A DNA stretch of 5,889 bases, taken from the NCBI GenBank assembly GCA_002450095.1, contig DJYK01000022.1, forward strand, positions 1 through 5,889. The letters run 5' to 3'. The translations under genes and the position numbers were made by a program. The notes under the pieces are model-generated. The model did no database searches. It had not been told where the DNA came from and worked only from the letters and a program-made list of their open reading frames with translations. This DNA comes from Mageeibacillus sp. UBA6980. Its GTDB lineage: Bacteria > Bacillota > Clostridia > Saccharofermentanales > Saccharofermentanaceae. Below are positions 1 to 5,889 of this stretch, one piece after another (position 1 is the stretch's first letter; each line of letters starts with the position of its first letter).

Positions 1-118
1 GATCGAATGATTTGGTCAACATTTCAGTCACAGCAACTTATAAATGCTTTCCGAACCTTTAAGATTCAGATAACAAGTGTTTTTAGGGGTGTTTGAACAT
101 TCGGTGAAGTGTGTCTTG

Positions 119-147
119 TTGACAAACTGGTGGTGATGATATAATAT
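119..147 (+). promoter_or_regulatory. Sigma-A-type promoter of the flavoprotein/TetR operon
   Basis: A perfect -35 box TTGACA is at 119-124. A perfect -10 box TATAAT is at 140-145, preceded by TG at 137-138, which makes it an extended -10 (TGATATAAT). The spacer is short at 15 bases; TAATAT at 142-147 would give the standard 17. The predicted transcription start is near 152, leaving a leader of about 40 bases before the ATG at 194. The -10 element lies inside the left arm of the palindrome at 141-178, so a protein bound there would block RNA polymerase. The boxes are seen directly; their use as a promoter is inferred. Confidence 0.8.
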
Positions 148-178
148 AAACGTGTTTATATAAACGAATTTATATTAT
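141..178. promoter_or_regulatory. 38-bp imperfect palindrome, candidate TetR-family operator
   Basis: The left arm ATAATATAAACGTGTTTAT (141-159) and the reverse complement of the right arm (160-178), ATAATATAAATTCGTTTAT, match at 16 of 19 positions. The centre GTTTATATAAAC (154-165) is a perfect 12-bp palindrome. The left half also holds a separate inverted repeat, ATATAAAC-GT-GTTTATAT (144-161). This layout of overlapping half-sites is what two repressor dimers on one operator would need, as known for QacR-like TetR members. It covers the -10 box, the predicted transcription start and the leader up to the ribosome binding site. The TetR gene at 1334-1951 is the obvious candidate binder; that pairing is inference. 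Confidence 0.75.
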
Positions 179-188
179 GAGAGGAAAG
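179..188 (+). promoter_or_regulatory. Ribosome binding site for the first flavoprotein gene
   Basis: The purine-rich GAGAGGAAAG has its AGAGGA core about 8 bases before the ATG at 194, a normal spacing that supports this start. It directly abuts the end of the palindrome at 178. Confidence 0.7.
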
Positions 189-193
189 TCGAT

Positions 194-700
194 ATGGTTC
201 TTGTGGTCAATACAACGACAGACACTTCCGTAACAGGGAAGATAGATGAGATGCTGCAGGATAAGGGAACGGAATATGAGATCATCGAAGCCGCTGCGCT
301 TAAGATTGGACCGTGCATAGGCTGTAATTACTGTTGGCTTAAGACTCCGGGCATATGCTCTGTTAAGGACGATTATGAGGAGATCCTGAAGAAGATCATC
401 AAAGCCGATCAGCTATGGGTGATATCGGATACGGCATTGGGATTCATCGATCATAAAGGAAAGAATATCTTCGACAGGATACTGCCTATCGCTACCATGT
501 ATCTGAAGTTTAAGGGTGACCAGATGAGGCATGTATCCCGCTACAAGAAGCGTACTGATATCGGACTTATCGTAACGGGTGAAGCGGATATGGACTATCT
601 TAAGAAGTGGTCTGTAAGATGTGCTCTTAATTTCGAGAGTGATTCGCTGGGTGTTTACGGCAAGGAAGAAGTAAAGGAGGCGGCAGCATGCATGTCCTGA
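194..700 (+). CDS. Iron-sulfur flavoprotein-like protein, flavodoxin fold (NAD(P)H-dependent FMN reductase family)
   Basis: This 168-residue cytoplasmic protein probably takes part in electron transfer or reduction with bound FMN; the substrate is unknown. The clearest mark is the cysteine cluster C41-x2-C44-x2-C47-x7-C55 in the context GPCIGCNYCW. It matches the compact Cys motif of archaeal-type iron-sulfur flavoproteins and related FMN reductases. The following helix (DDYEEILKKIIKADQLW, about 59-75) and the NIFDR motif (91-95) also fit this family. The first strand and loop, MVLVVNTTTDTSVTGK, lack the usual GSPR-type FMN-phosphate loop, so flavin binding may be altered. At 168 residues it is slightly shorter than typical members (about 180-210). 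It is the first gene of a three-gene operon and overlaps the next gene by 13 bases. Family assignment is good; electron donor, acceptor and cluster content are not known. Confidence 0.85.
   Translation: MVLVVNTTTDTSVTGKIDEMLQDKGTEYEIIEAAALKIGPCIGCNYCWLKTPGICSVKDDYEEILKKIIKADQLWVISDTALGFIDHKGKNIFDRILPIATMYLKFKGDQMRHVSRYKKRTDIGLIVTGEADMDYLKKWSVRCALNFESDSLGVYGKEEVKEAAACMS
674..680 (+). promoter_or_regulatory. Strong internal Shine-Dalgarno for the second flavoprotein gene
   Basis: AAGGAGG lies inside the end of the upstream gene, 7 bases before the ATG at 688. It fixes that start and shows that the 13-base gene overlap is real rather than a mis-set start. Confidence 0.85.
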
Positions 701-1344
701 TAATTAACGGCAGCCCGAGAGTAAAAAAATACAGTAACACGGATAAGATATTGAAGAAGTTTACTGACGGATTGGTGTCGGAAGGAAATACTTTTGAACA
801 GTACGAGGTCTCTGACAGGAAACAGTGGGATTCAATAAGAAAGGCGTTTAGCGAGGCCGAGAATATCCTTATGGCTATCCCTCTTTATGTCGAGAATATC
901 CCGGGACTCTTACTTGAATTTCTTGAGACTGTTACACCGAGAAAGAATGACGCTGATATCGCATTTATTATCCAGGGCGGATTTGCCGAAGCTTCGCAAT
1001 TAAGATGCGGTGAGGAATACCTTGAGATGCTAAGCCGTAATCTGGGGTGTGAATACAGGGGCACACTCGTGAAAGGCGATAACTTCAGTATAAGATTCTT
1101 CGAAGGTAAGAAACAGGATATGGTTACCGGACCTTACCAAAGAATGGGGGAAATCTATGGTAAGGAAGGGAACTTCTTCGGTGAAGAGTGTAAAGCTTTT
1201 GCAGGTCCCGAGACTTTTCCGCCTCATATGAGAGTGTTTCTGGGTATAATATTTAATACGGTCGGAAAGATCATGTTTAATAAGATCGCGAGAGATAGTT
1301 TAGGGTGCAAGGAGCCGCTGGATTTAAGACCATATGGGACGTAA
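688..1344 (+). CDS. Flavodoxin-fold NAD(P)H-dependent oxidoreductase-like protein
   Basis: This 218-residue cytoplasmic protein is predicted to bind FMN and reduce an unknown substrate. The N-terminus MHVLIINGSPR (1-11) followed by SNT (16-18) is the classic first strand and FMN-phosphate loop of the flavodoxin-like reductases. A second family feature is IPLYVENIPG (64-73) at the flavin-ring loop, followed by a helix and the strand IAFIIQGGFAEA (91-102). The C-terminal part (about 165-218) contains a hydrophobic stretch, MRVFLGIIFNTVGKIMF (181-197), that is too weak and amphipathic to call a membrane span. It has none of the Cys cluster of its upstream neighbour; C107, C121, C168 and C207 are scattered. 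It overlaps the genes on both sides (13 and 11 bases), indicating coupled expression and perhaps a complex with the first protein. The specific reaction is not recognisable. Confidence 0.85.
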   Translation: MHVLIINGSPRVKKYSNTDKILKKFTDGLVSEGNTFEQYEVSDRKQWDSIRKAFSEAENILMAIPLYVENIPGLLLEFLETVTPRKNDADIAFIIQGGFAEASQLRCGEEYLEMLSRNLGCEYRGTLVKGDNFSIRFFEGKKQDMVTGPYQRMGEIYGKEGNFFGEECKAFAGPETFPPHMRVFLGIIFNTVGKIMFNKIARDSLGCKEPLDLRPYGT

Positions 1345-1951
1345 GACAAGGATCGATAAACAGATGATACTTCATGCGGCATACGAACTGCTCGATGAGG
1401 GCGGTATCGAAGCCGTTGCCATTAAATCCATCGCTGCAAAGCTTCAATGTTCCACGCAACCTGTCTCCTGGCACTTCGGAAGCATGACGGCGCTTAAGAA
1501 GGAACTCTATTTCTATGCCGGTGAAAAGCTGTATGCGGATCTTCCCTCGAAGATGGCGGATAAGCCTGCATTTGAAGCATTCTTTATATCGGGAGTTCAC
1601 TACATTTCAATAGCGTGCGATCACCCGAATGTATTCCGTTTTCTCAATGTGGATAATCCTGAAAAGACGATAGGTGAGAGTGTGACCGGGAACGGGACTA
1701 TCTTTTCTCATCAGTTTGATAAGGATGCTTATGAGATCATCGCCAAAGAGTACCGGGTGCCTGCGGATGAGCTCAGACGGGCGATACAGGATATCGTTAT
1801 CTATACGCACGGATTGGCTGTCATGATGATCTTCGATAATTTCAAGATGCCGAAGGAGCAGGCACTCAAGATGGTATACGATATGGGTGTCAGAGTGATG
1901 GGGACACTTGGCATAGAACCGCCCGAAGATATGCAATTTGACCTAAAATGA
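1334..1951 (+). CDS. TetR/AcrR-family transcriptional repressor
   Basis: This 205-residue DNA-binding regulator has the standard TetR N-terminal three-helix domain (about 5-55). It starts with RIDKQMILHAAYELLDEGG, followed by the helix-turn-helix AIKSIAAKLQCSTQPVSWHF (29-48) ending in the typical HF. The C-terminal ligand and dimer domain (about 70-195) includes a run, FEAFFISGVHYISIACDHPNVFRF (80-103), that resembles the WHG-type TetR C-terminal domain; that subfamily call is tentative. An in-frame stop at 1325-1327 makes this ATG the first usable start. The nearest AAGGAG (1309-1314) is 19 bases away, so translation probably depends on coupling to the upstream gene, which it overlaps by 11 bases. 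Its position as last gene of the operon and the palindrome at 141-178 suggest that it represses its own operon. The inducer is unknown. Confidence 0.92.
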   Translation: MGRKTRIDKQMILHAAYELLDEGGIEAVAIKSIAAKLQCSTQPVSWHFGSMTALKKELYFYAGEKLYADLPSKMADKPAFEAFFISGVHYISIACDHPNVFRFLNVDNPEKTIGESVTGNGTIFSHQFDKDAYEIIAKEYRVPADELRRAIQDIVIYTHGLAVMMIFDNFKMPKEQALKMVYDMGVRVMGTLGIEPPEDMQFDLK

Positions 1952-1999
1952 CGGATCTGCCTTAGATATATATCGCTAATTTTTATTGTTCATTGTGAA

Positions 2000-2028
2000 T
2001 TTACACGCATAGATTCAAATATTAAAAT
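2000..2028 (+). promoter_or_regulatory. Probable sigma-A-type promoter for the fusion/kinase operon
   Basis: TTTACA (2000-2005, 5/6 match to the -35 consensus) and TAAAAT (2023-2028, 5/6 match to the -10) are separated by exactly 17 bases in the 112-base gap after the TetR gene. The predicted start near 2035 gives a leader of about 29 bases. No copy of the TATAAAC/GTTTATA half-site found in the first promoter was seen here by eye, so this unit is probably not controlled by the same repressor. Confidence 0.6.
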
Positions 2029-2048
2029 ACCTAATATGCTTTTTTATT

Positions 2049-2056
2049 AGAAAGGG
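2049..2056 (+). promoter_or_regulatory. Ribosome binding site for the TIM barrel/acyl-CoA synthetase fusion
   Basis: AGAAAGGG ends 7 bases before the ATG at 2064, supporting that start. The protein's first strand (MLTCFSTLAC) also begins where a TIM barrel of this family should. Confidence 0.75.
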
Positions 2057-2063
2057 TTAATCT

Positions 2064-4589
2064 ATGCTTACTTGCTTTTCAACTCTTGCTTGTCCTAATT
2101 TCTCCTGGCAGGACATCTATTCCATGGCTAAGGACTTCAATTTCGACGGTATCGAGATCAGAGGTCTCGGTAATGATATCTTCTCGGTCAAGGCGCCTCC
2201 TTTTAAGGAAGAGCAGCTACCGAAGACGGTTGCAAAGCTAAAGGAGCTAAAGCTCGAGATCCCCTGTCTGTCGTCAGGCGAGCCTGTTAATGATGTTAAT
2301 ACGAGAAAGCAGGCGGAAGAAGAGATAATCGCTTACTGTGAACTCGCATCAAAGCTTGGTGCGCGTTTTATAAGAGTTCTCGGAGACCGCGATCCCGCTC
2401 CTTCCAAGGAAGTCGACGATGAGGTCGTTATAAAGACCATGAAGGAGCTCGTTCCCGTTGCAGAGAAATACAACGTTACGCTCCTTCTTGAGACGAACGG
2501 TGTTTATGCCGATACGAGAAGACTCAAGAGCGTTCTCGATAAGATCGGAAGCCCCAAGGTCGCCGCTCTCTGGGATATGCATCACCCTTACAGATTCTTC
2601 GACGAGTCTCCAAAGCAGACCGTAGATACATTGGGTGACTACATTAAGCACGTTCATGTCAAAGACTCCGTTATGGAGGACGGCAAGGTCACATATAAGC
2701 TCATGGGTACGGGTTCTATGCCTTTGAAAGAAATGTTCGAGGCTTTGGAATCCATCAATTACATGGGTTATGTTTCACTCGAGTGGGTATACAGATGGGC
2801 AAGAGATCTTCTCGATGCCGGTATCGTTGTACCTCACTTTGCAGGTTATATGGAGCAGTACAAGAGCCACGGCGTACAGTCTCTGCAGATGGACAAGAGA
2901 GGAACAGGTTATTATCCTTGGCCTAAGGAGACACTTATAGATCTTACATTCCCGGATGTCCTTGATAAGATCTGCGAACTGTTCCCGAATCAGTATGCTT
3001 TCAGATATACGGAGCTCGATTACACGAGAACATATACGGAATTCAGAGATGATGTCGATAACGTTGCACGTGCATTCCTTGCTATGGGATGTAAGAAAGG
3101 TGATCACATCGCTATCTGGGCTACAAACGTTCCTCAGTGGTATCTTACGTTCTGGGCTGCAACCAAGATCGGATGCGTGCTCGTAACAGTTAATACCGCA
3201 TATAAGATCCATGAGATCGAGTATCTTTTAAGACAGTCGGATACCTCGACTCTCGTGTTGATCGATAAGTTCAAGGATTCGGATTATCTTCAGATCATCA
3301 ATGAGATCTGTCCCGAGCTTAAGGACAGTAAGCCCGGTGAACTTAAATCTGCAAGGCTTCCGGTACTTAAGAATGTCATTACCTGTGAATCGCGCGTTCC
3401 CGGATGCTTCCATTGGGATGATCTGAATAAGATAGGTGAGGCGGTTCCCTACAGCGAAGTAGAGAAGGTACGCCGCACCGTCGATAAGCACGATGTCTGC
3501 AACATGCAGTACACTTCGGGAACTACGGGATTCCCTAAGGGAGTTATGCTTACTCACTACAATGTAGTAAACAACGGTAAGGCTATCGGAGACTGCATGG
3601 ATCTGTCCACTTACGACAAGATGATGATTCAGGTTCCGATGTTCCACTGCTTCGGTATGGTACTTGCGATGACGGCGTCCGTTACACACGGCGTTACAAT
3701 GTCACCTATAACGGCATTCTCACCCCGTAAGGGACTTAACTGCATCAATCAGGAGAAGATCACTTGTTTCCATGGTGTTCCCACTATGTTCATCGCTATG
3801 CTCGGTCACGAGAACTTCTCTAAGACCGACTTCTCCCACATGAGAACCGGTATCATGGCCGGATCTCCTTGTCCCATCAAGACTATGGAAGAGGTTATCG
3901 AGAAGATGCATATGCCTGAGATCGTTATCACATACGGTCAGACTGAAGCATCTCCCGCTACTACAATGAGTAAGACTACAGATACGATCGAACAGAGAGT
4001 TAATACTGTAGGCCCTTCCATCTTCGGCGTCGAGACTAAGATCGTAGATCCCGAGACAGGAGAGGAATTGCCTGACGGTGTAGCCGGTGAGTTCTGCGCC
4101 AGAGGATATAACATCATGAAAGGCTACTATAAGATGCCTGAAGCAACTGCGGCCGCCATCGATGAAGACGGCTGGCTCCACTCGGGCGACCTCGCCATGA
4201 GAAGACCTGAAGACGGTTACTACAAGATCACGGGCAGGATCAAGGATATGATCATCCGTGGCGGTGAGAATATCTATCCTAAGGAGATCGAGGACTTCCT
4301 TTACACCAACGATAAGATCCAGGACGTACAGGTAATCGGTGTTCCCGATGCCGATTACGGAGAGGAGATCATGGCCTGCGTTATCTTGAAGCCCGGTGCA
4401 GAAGCTTCGGAGGATGAGATCAAGGATTATGTCAGAACTCATATGGCTAAGCATAAGGTCCCGAGATACGTTGACTTCGTTGATTCTTTCCCTATGAACG
4501 CCGCAGGTAAGATCTTAAAGTACAAGATGAGGGAAGAGGCAGTTATAAGAAGAGGTCTTGAGAACGCAAGCAAGATAGTTACCGCATGA
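2064..4589 (+). CDS. Fusion: sugar-phosphate isomerase/epimerase-like TIM barrel plus acyl-CoA synthetase (AMP-binding)
   Basis: This is an 841-residue, two-domain cytoplasmic enzyme. Residues about 1-265 form a xylose-isomerase-like TIM barrel. The expected metal ligands of this superfamily are present: E143 (LLETNG), D171 (LWDMHHP), H198 (HVHVKD) and E240 (SLEW), with E31 in strand 2 (GIEIRG). Residues about 285-841 form a complete adenylate-forming acyl-CoA synthetase of usual length (about 555). It has the P-loop YTSGTTGFPKG (483-493), YGQTEASP (624-631), GWLHSGDL (703-710), the hinge region TGRIKDMIIRGGENIYP (723-739) and the catalytic Lys K816 in MNAAGKILK. The ligase half resembles medium/long-chain acyl-CoA ligases such as YngI/ACSF2; it should activate a carboxylic acid with ATP and CoA. 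Frame and codon style are continuous across the linker (about 266-290), and no second ribosome binding site is seen there, so the fusion appears genuine. The acid and the sugar-like substrate are unknown. Confidence 0.92.
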   Translation: MLTCFSTLACPNFSWQDIYSMAKDFNFDGIEIRGLGNDIFSVKAPPFKEEQLPKTVAKLKELKLEIPCLSSGEPVNDVNTRKQAEEEIIAYCELASKLGARFIRVLGDRDPAPSKEVDDEVVIKTMKELVPVAEKYNVTLLLETNGVYADTRRLKSVLDKIGSPKVAALWDMHHPYRFFDESPKQTVDTLGDYIKHVHVKDSVMEDGKVTYKLMGTGSMPLKEMFEALESINYMGYVSLEWVYRWARDLLDAGIVVPHFAGYMEQYKSHGVQSLQMDKRGTGYYPWPKETLIDLTFPDVLDKICELFPNQYAFRYTELDYTRTYTEFRDDVDNVARAFLAMGCKKGDHIAIWATNVPQWYLTFWAATKIGCVLVTVNTAYKIHEIEYLLRQSDTSTLVLIDKFKDSDYLQIINEICPELKDSKPGELKSARLPVLKNVITCESRVPGCFHWDDLNKIGEAVPYSEVEKVRRTVDKHDVCNMQYTSGTTGFPKGVMLTHYNVVNNGKAIGDCMDLSTYDKMMIQVPMFHCFGMVLAMTASVTHGVTMSPITAFSPRKGLNCINQEKITCFHGVPTMFIAMLGHENFSKTDFSHMRTGIMAGSPCPIKTMEEVIEKMHMPEIVITYGQTEASPATTMSKTTDTIEQRVNTVGPSIFGVETKIVDPETGEELPDGVAGEFCARGYNIMKGYYKMPEATAAAIDEDGWLHSGDLAMRRPEDGYYKITGRIKDMIIRGGENIYPKEIEDFLYTNDKIQDVQVIGVPDADYGEEIMACVILKPGAEASEDEIKDYVRTHMAKHKVPRYVDFVDSFPMNAAGKILKYKMREEAVIRRGLENASKIVTA

Positions 4590-5296
4590 TAACCGGTAAC
4601 TATCAGTTTGCGGATAAGACTGTTGAAGTCAATTCGATATTCAATACCGTACACTTATACTGTAAAGACTACATATCAGAAGATGAACCCGATTTTGTCG
4701 TAACGACAGATGCGGGAGATATCGAGTTCGAGAGATCAAGAGACGAGATAAAGACTTTTACGGACGGATACTACGAGGAACTCGCGGTTTACCGTAAGAT
4801 CTGTGAGAAGATGCCGTTATACGATACATTTCTCTTTCACGGTTCCGTTATTGCGGTAGACGGGAAAGCATTTGCTTTCGCGGCGCCTTCCGGTACAGGA
4901 AAGTCAACTCATGCTGCGCTTTGGCGACAGTATCTCGGAGACAGGGCGGTCATGGTAAATGACGATAAGCCTCTGATCAAGATCTCTGATGTAGTTACTG
5001 TTTACGGCACGCCTTACGACGGCAAACACCGCCTCTCGAATAAGATCGCGGTACCTCTGAAGGCTGTATGTCTCCTTGAAAGGTCAGATGAGAACAGAAT
5101 AGAAAAGATGAGAGCGAGTGACGCCTTTCCGAAAGTTTTGGGACAGGTATATCACCCGTCTGACAAGACCGCTTTGGCAAAGACTCTGGATCTTATTAAC
5201 GTATTTATGAGCAGAGTCGAGTTCTATAAGCTTCAATGCAACATGGATATCGATGCGGCAAAAGTCGCCTACGACAGATTGATCATGATAGATTAA
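4586..5296 (+). CDS. HPr-kinase-like P-loop protein (HprK-related kinase, not true HprK)
   Basis: This 236-residue protein matches the catalytic core of HPr kinase/phosphorylase. H85-G86 (FLFHGSVIAVDG) is followed by the Walker A loop APSGTGKST (100-108) and then an Asp pair, VMVNDD (122-127), where HprK has its catalytic Asp. True HprK is about 310 residues with an N-terminal domain and a signature (LExRGxG-type) loop; both are absent. After the Asp pair comes VYGTPYDGKHRLSNKIAVPLK (139-159). This pattern I associate with HprK-like proteins found beside PqqD-like proteins in peptide-modification clusters; no such partner is present here. The N-terminal 75 residues are a small domain I cannot assign. 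The ATG overlaps the stop of the fusion gene in ATGA, with no ribosome binding site, so its translation should be coupled. Kinase activity is likely; the target (protein or small molecule) is unknown. Confidence 0.8.
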   Translation: MITGNYQFADKTVEVNSIFNTVHLYCKDYISEDEPDFVVTTDAGDIEFERSRDEIKTFTDGYYEELAVYRKICEKMPLYDTFLFHGSVIAVDGKAFAFAAPSGTGKSTHAALWRQYLGDRAVMVNDDKPLIKISDVVTVYGTPYDGKHRLSNKIAVPLKAVCLLERSDENRIEKMRASDAFPKVLGQVYHPSDKTALAKTLDLINVFMSRVEFYKLQCNMDIDAAKVAYDRLIMID

Positions 5297-5297
5297 G

Positions 5298-5837
5298 TTA
5301 TGCCGGTGCGAAAGGCAACTCGATAGCATCGCCGTTTCCCGTGTCGGTCGAGGCGGGAACAGGTGTCGGTGTTGCTACCTGAGGTCCGGGTGTAGGTGTT
5401 CCTATCGCGATCGGGATCTCCTGCGCTTCTGTAGCAGACGTTCCCTGATCGTTTCCGGAAGGATTCTGACTCGGTGCAGAAGGAGAGTTGGTCGGTGTGG
5501 GAGTGTTTGTAACACTTACCGTAGCCCCGGTGCTCTCGGAAGTGCTCGAAAGCTCGCTTGTGTCAGATCCGAGTGAAGATGTTGAGGCGGTTCCCGTCGA
5601 AGATTCAACGGCAGCCTCGGAAGAAGCGGCAGAAACAGCAGATTCGATCGTTGAAGCCCCTTGTAAATCTTCCTCCTGCGAATATGAGGTGTTCTCCATA
5701 ACTTCTGTCGGTAAGGTAAGGGAAGATTCTGTTGTTTTATCGTTTTTATTATTCATAACAGCTAACACTATGCTCAATACGGCGATGAGCGCTATCAATA
5801 CAGATCCGATGATGATCATTGTTTTCTTCGTAAACAT
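5298..5837 (-). CDS. Single-pass membrane protein with Ser/Thr/Pro-rich extracellular tail, unknown function
   Basis: This 179-residue protein has a short basic N-terminus (MFTKK), one transmembrane segment (about 7-28, IIIGSVLIALIAVLSIVLAV) and a long low-complexity tail. The layout implies an uncleaved signal anchor with the tail outside; there is no lipobox Cys and no LPxTG sorting motif. Residues 60-110 are mostly Ser, Ala, Thr, Glu and Gly. Residues 110-165 are linker-like with three TPTP blocks (NTPTPT 111-116, GTPTPG 146-151, ATPTPV 155-160). It ends in a short hydrophobic patch, AIELPFAPA. No catalytic or binding domain is visible. The start is uncertain: no good Shine-Dalgarno precedes the ATG at 5837, and M7 (5819) is an alternative. 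Its stop is one base from the stop of the kinase gene on the other strand. The composition fits a wall-spanning stalk or spacer, but no role can be assigned. Confidence 0.75.
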   Translation of the reverse strand: MFTKKTMIIIGSVLIALIAVLSIVLAVMNNKNDKTTESSLTLPTEVMENTSYSQEEDLQGASTIESAVSAASSEAAVESSTGTASTSSLGSDTSELSSTSESTGATVSVTNTPTPTNSPSAPSQNPSGNDQGTSATEAQEIPIAIGTPTPGPQVATPTPVPASTDTGNGDAIELPFAPA

Positions 5838-5889
5838 ATTATTAATTATATAACCATTTCTTTAGATTTTCCTCGTATTATTAATTTGT

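Noticed and set aside
1..118. Search for the end of an upstream gene, a terminator or a small RNA before the first promoter
   Set aside because: No coding frame with sensible composition was seen on either strand. The only inverted repeat (CCGAA at 51-55 with TTCGG at 100-104) has a 44-base loop and no T-run.
177..233. An ATG at 177 in the leader that opens a short frame overlapping the first gene
   Set aside because: It has no ribosome binding site, falls inside the palindrome, is out of frame with the gene and soon hits a stop.
1962..1991. Possible terminator after the TetR gene: TTAG...CTAA around GATATATATC followed by a T-rich stretch
   Set aside because: The stem is short and almost all A/T with alternative pairings, so it would be weak. 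A terminator is expected here but this sequence does not support one convincingly.
3720..4454. A long - strand open frame (244 codons) inside the acyl-CoA synthetase region
   Set aside because: It lies entirely antisense to a clearly conserved enzyme domain, and its translation shows no recognisable domain. It is a by-product of codon bias in the real gene.
5845..5850. Perfect TATAAT on the - strand just upstream of the membrane protein gene
   Set aside because: It lies only 7 bases before the ATG, with AGGAAA instead of a -35 box at the right distance, so it would give a leaderless transcript. The region is A/T-rich and the match may be chance; the true promoter may lie beyond the window.
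5488..5853. A 121-codon + strand open frame antisense to the membrane protein gene
   Set aside because: It starts with TTG only about one base after a purine-rich stretch, too close for a ribosome binding site, and mirrors the low-complexity codons of the - strand gene. The - strand reading gives a coherent anchor-plus-stalk protein.
5848..5874. A three-residue upstream frame (ATG GTT ATA TAA) on the - strand preceded by GAGGAAA, as a possible leader peptide
   Set aside because: It is too short to separate from chance in A/T-rich sequence, and there is no attenuator-like structure near it.

Overview
The window looks like a piece of a Clostridia-type (Bacillota) genome. Shine-Dalgarno sites are good, promoters are AT-rich and sigma-A-like, genes are packed with short overlaps, Arg is often AGA and Lys mostly AAG. 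The window also holds a TPTP-rich membrane-anchored protein and an acyl-CoA synthetase of a style I associate with gut or rumen Clostridia. The family-level origin is a guess: no rRNA or other phylogenetic marker is present. Five genes lie on the + strand and one on the - strand. I see no RNA genes, insertion sequences, CRISPR arrays or attachment sites.

Region 1 (about 119-1951) is a three-gene operon. It holds a flavodoxin-fold protein with a four-Cys Fe-S-type motif, a second flavodoxin-fold NAD(P)H:FMN oxidoreductase-like protein, and a TetR-family repressor. The genes overlap by 13 and 11 bases, so translation is probably coupled. The promoter (TTGACA, extended -10 TGATATAAT) is covered from its -10 element to the edge of the ribosome binding site by a 38-bp imperfect palindrome (141-178, arms matching 16/19). 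This is a strong candidate operator for the TetR protein, giving a self-regulated redox/flavoprotein operon that responds to an unknown ligand.

Region 2 (about 2000-5296) is a second transcription unit. It has its own promoter (TTTACA-N17-TAAAAT) and a good Shine-Dalgarno site. Its first gene encodes an 841-residue fusion of a sugar-phosphate-isomerase/epimerase-like TIM barrel (residues about 1-265) and a full-length acyl-CoA synthetase (about 285-841). Both halves keep their expected active-site residues. An ATGA stop/start overlap joins it to a 236-residue HPr-kinase-like P-loop protein. That protein resembles the HprK catalytic core but lacks the HprK N-terminal domain and signature loop. 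The pair is the most unusual part of the window; its substrate cannot be read from sequence.

Region 3 (5298-5837, - strand) encodes a small single-pass membrane protein with a Ser/Thr/Pro-rich extracellular tail. It converges on the kinase gene with one base between the two stop codons and no terminator hairpin, so the two transcripts probably overlap. Nothing gene-like was found in positions 1-118.
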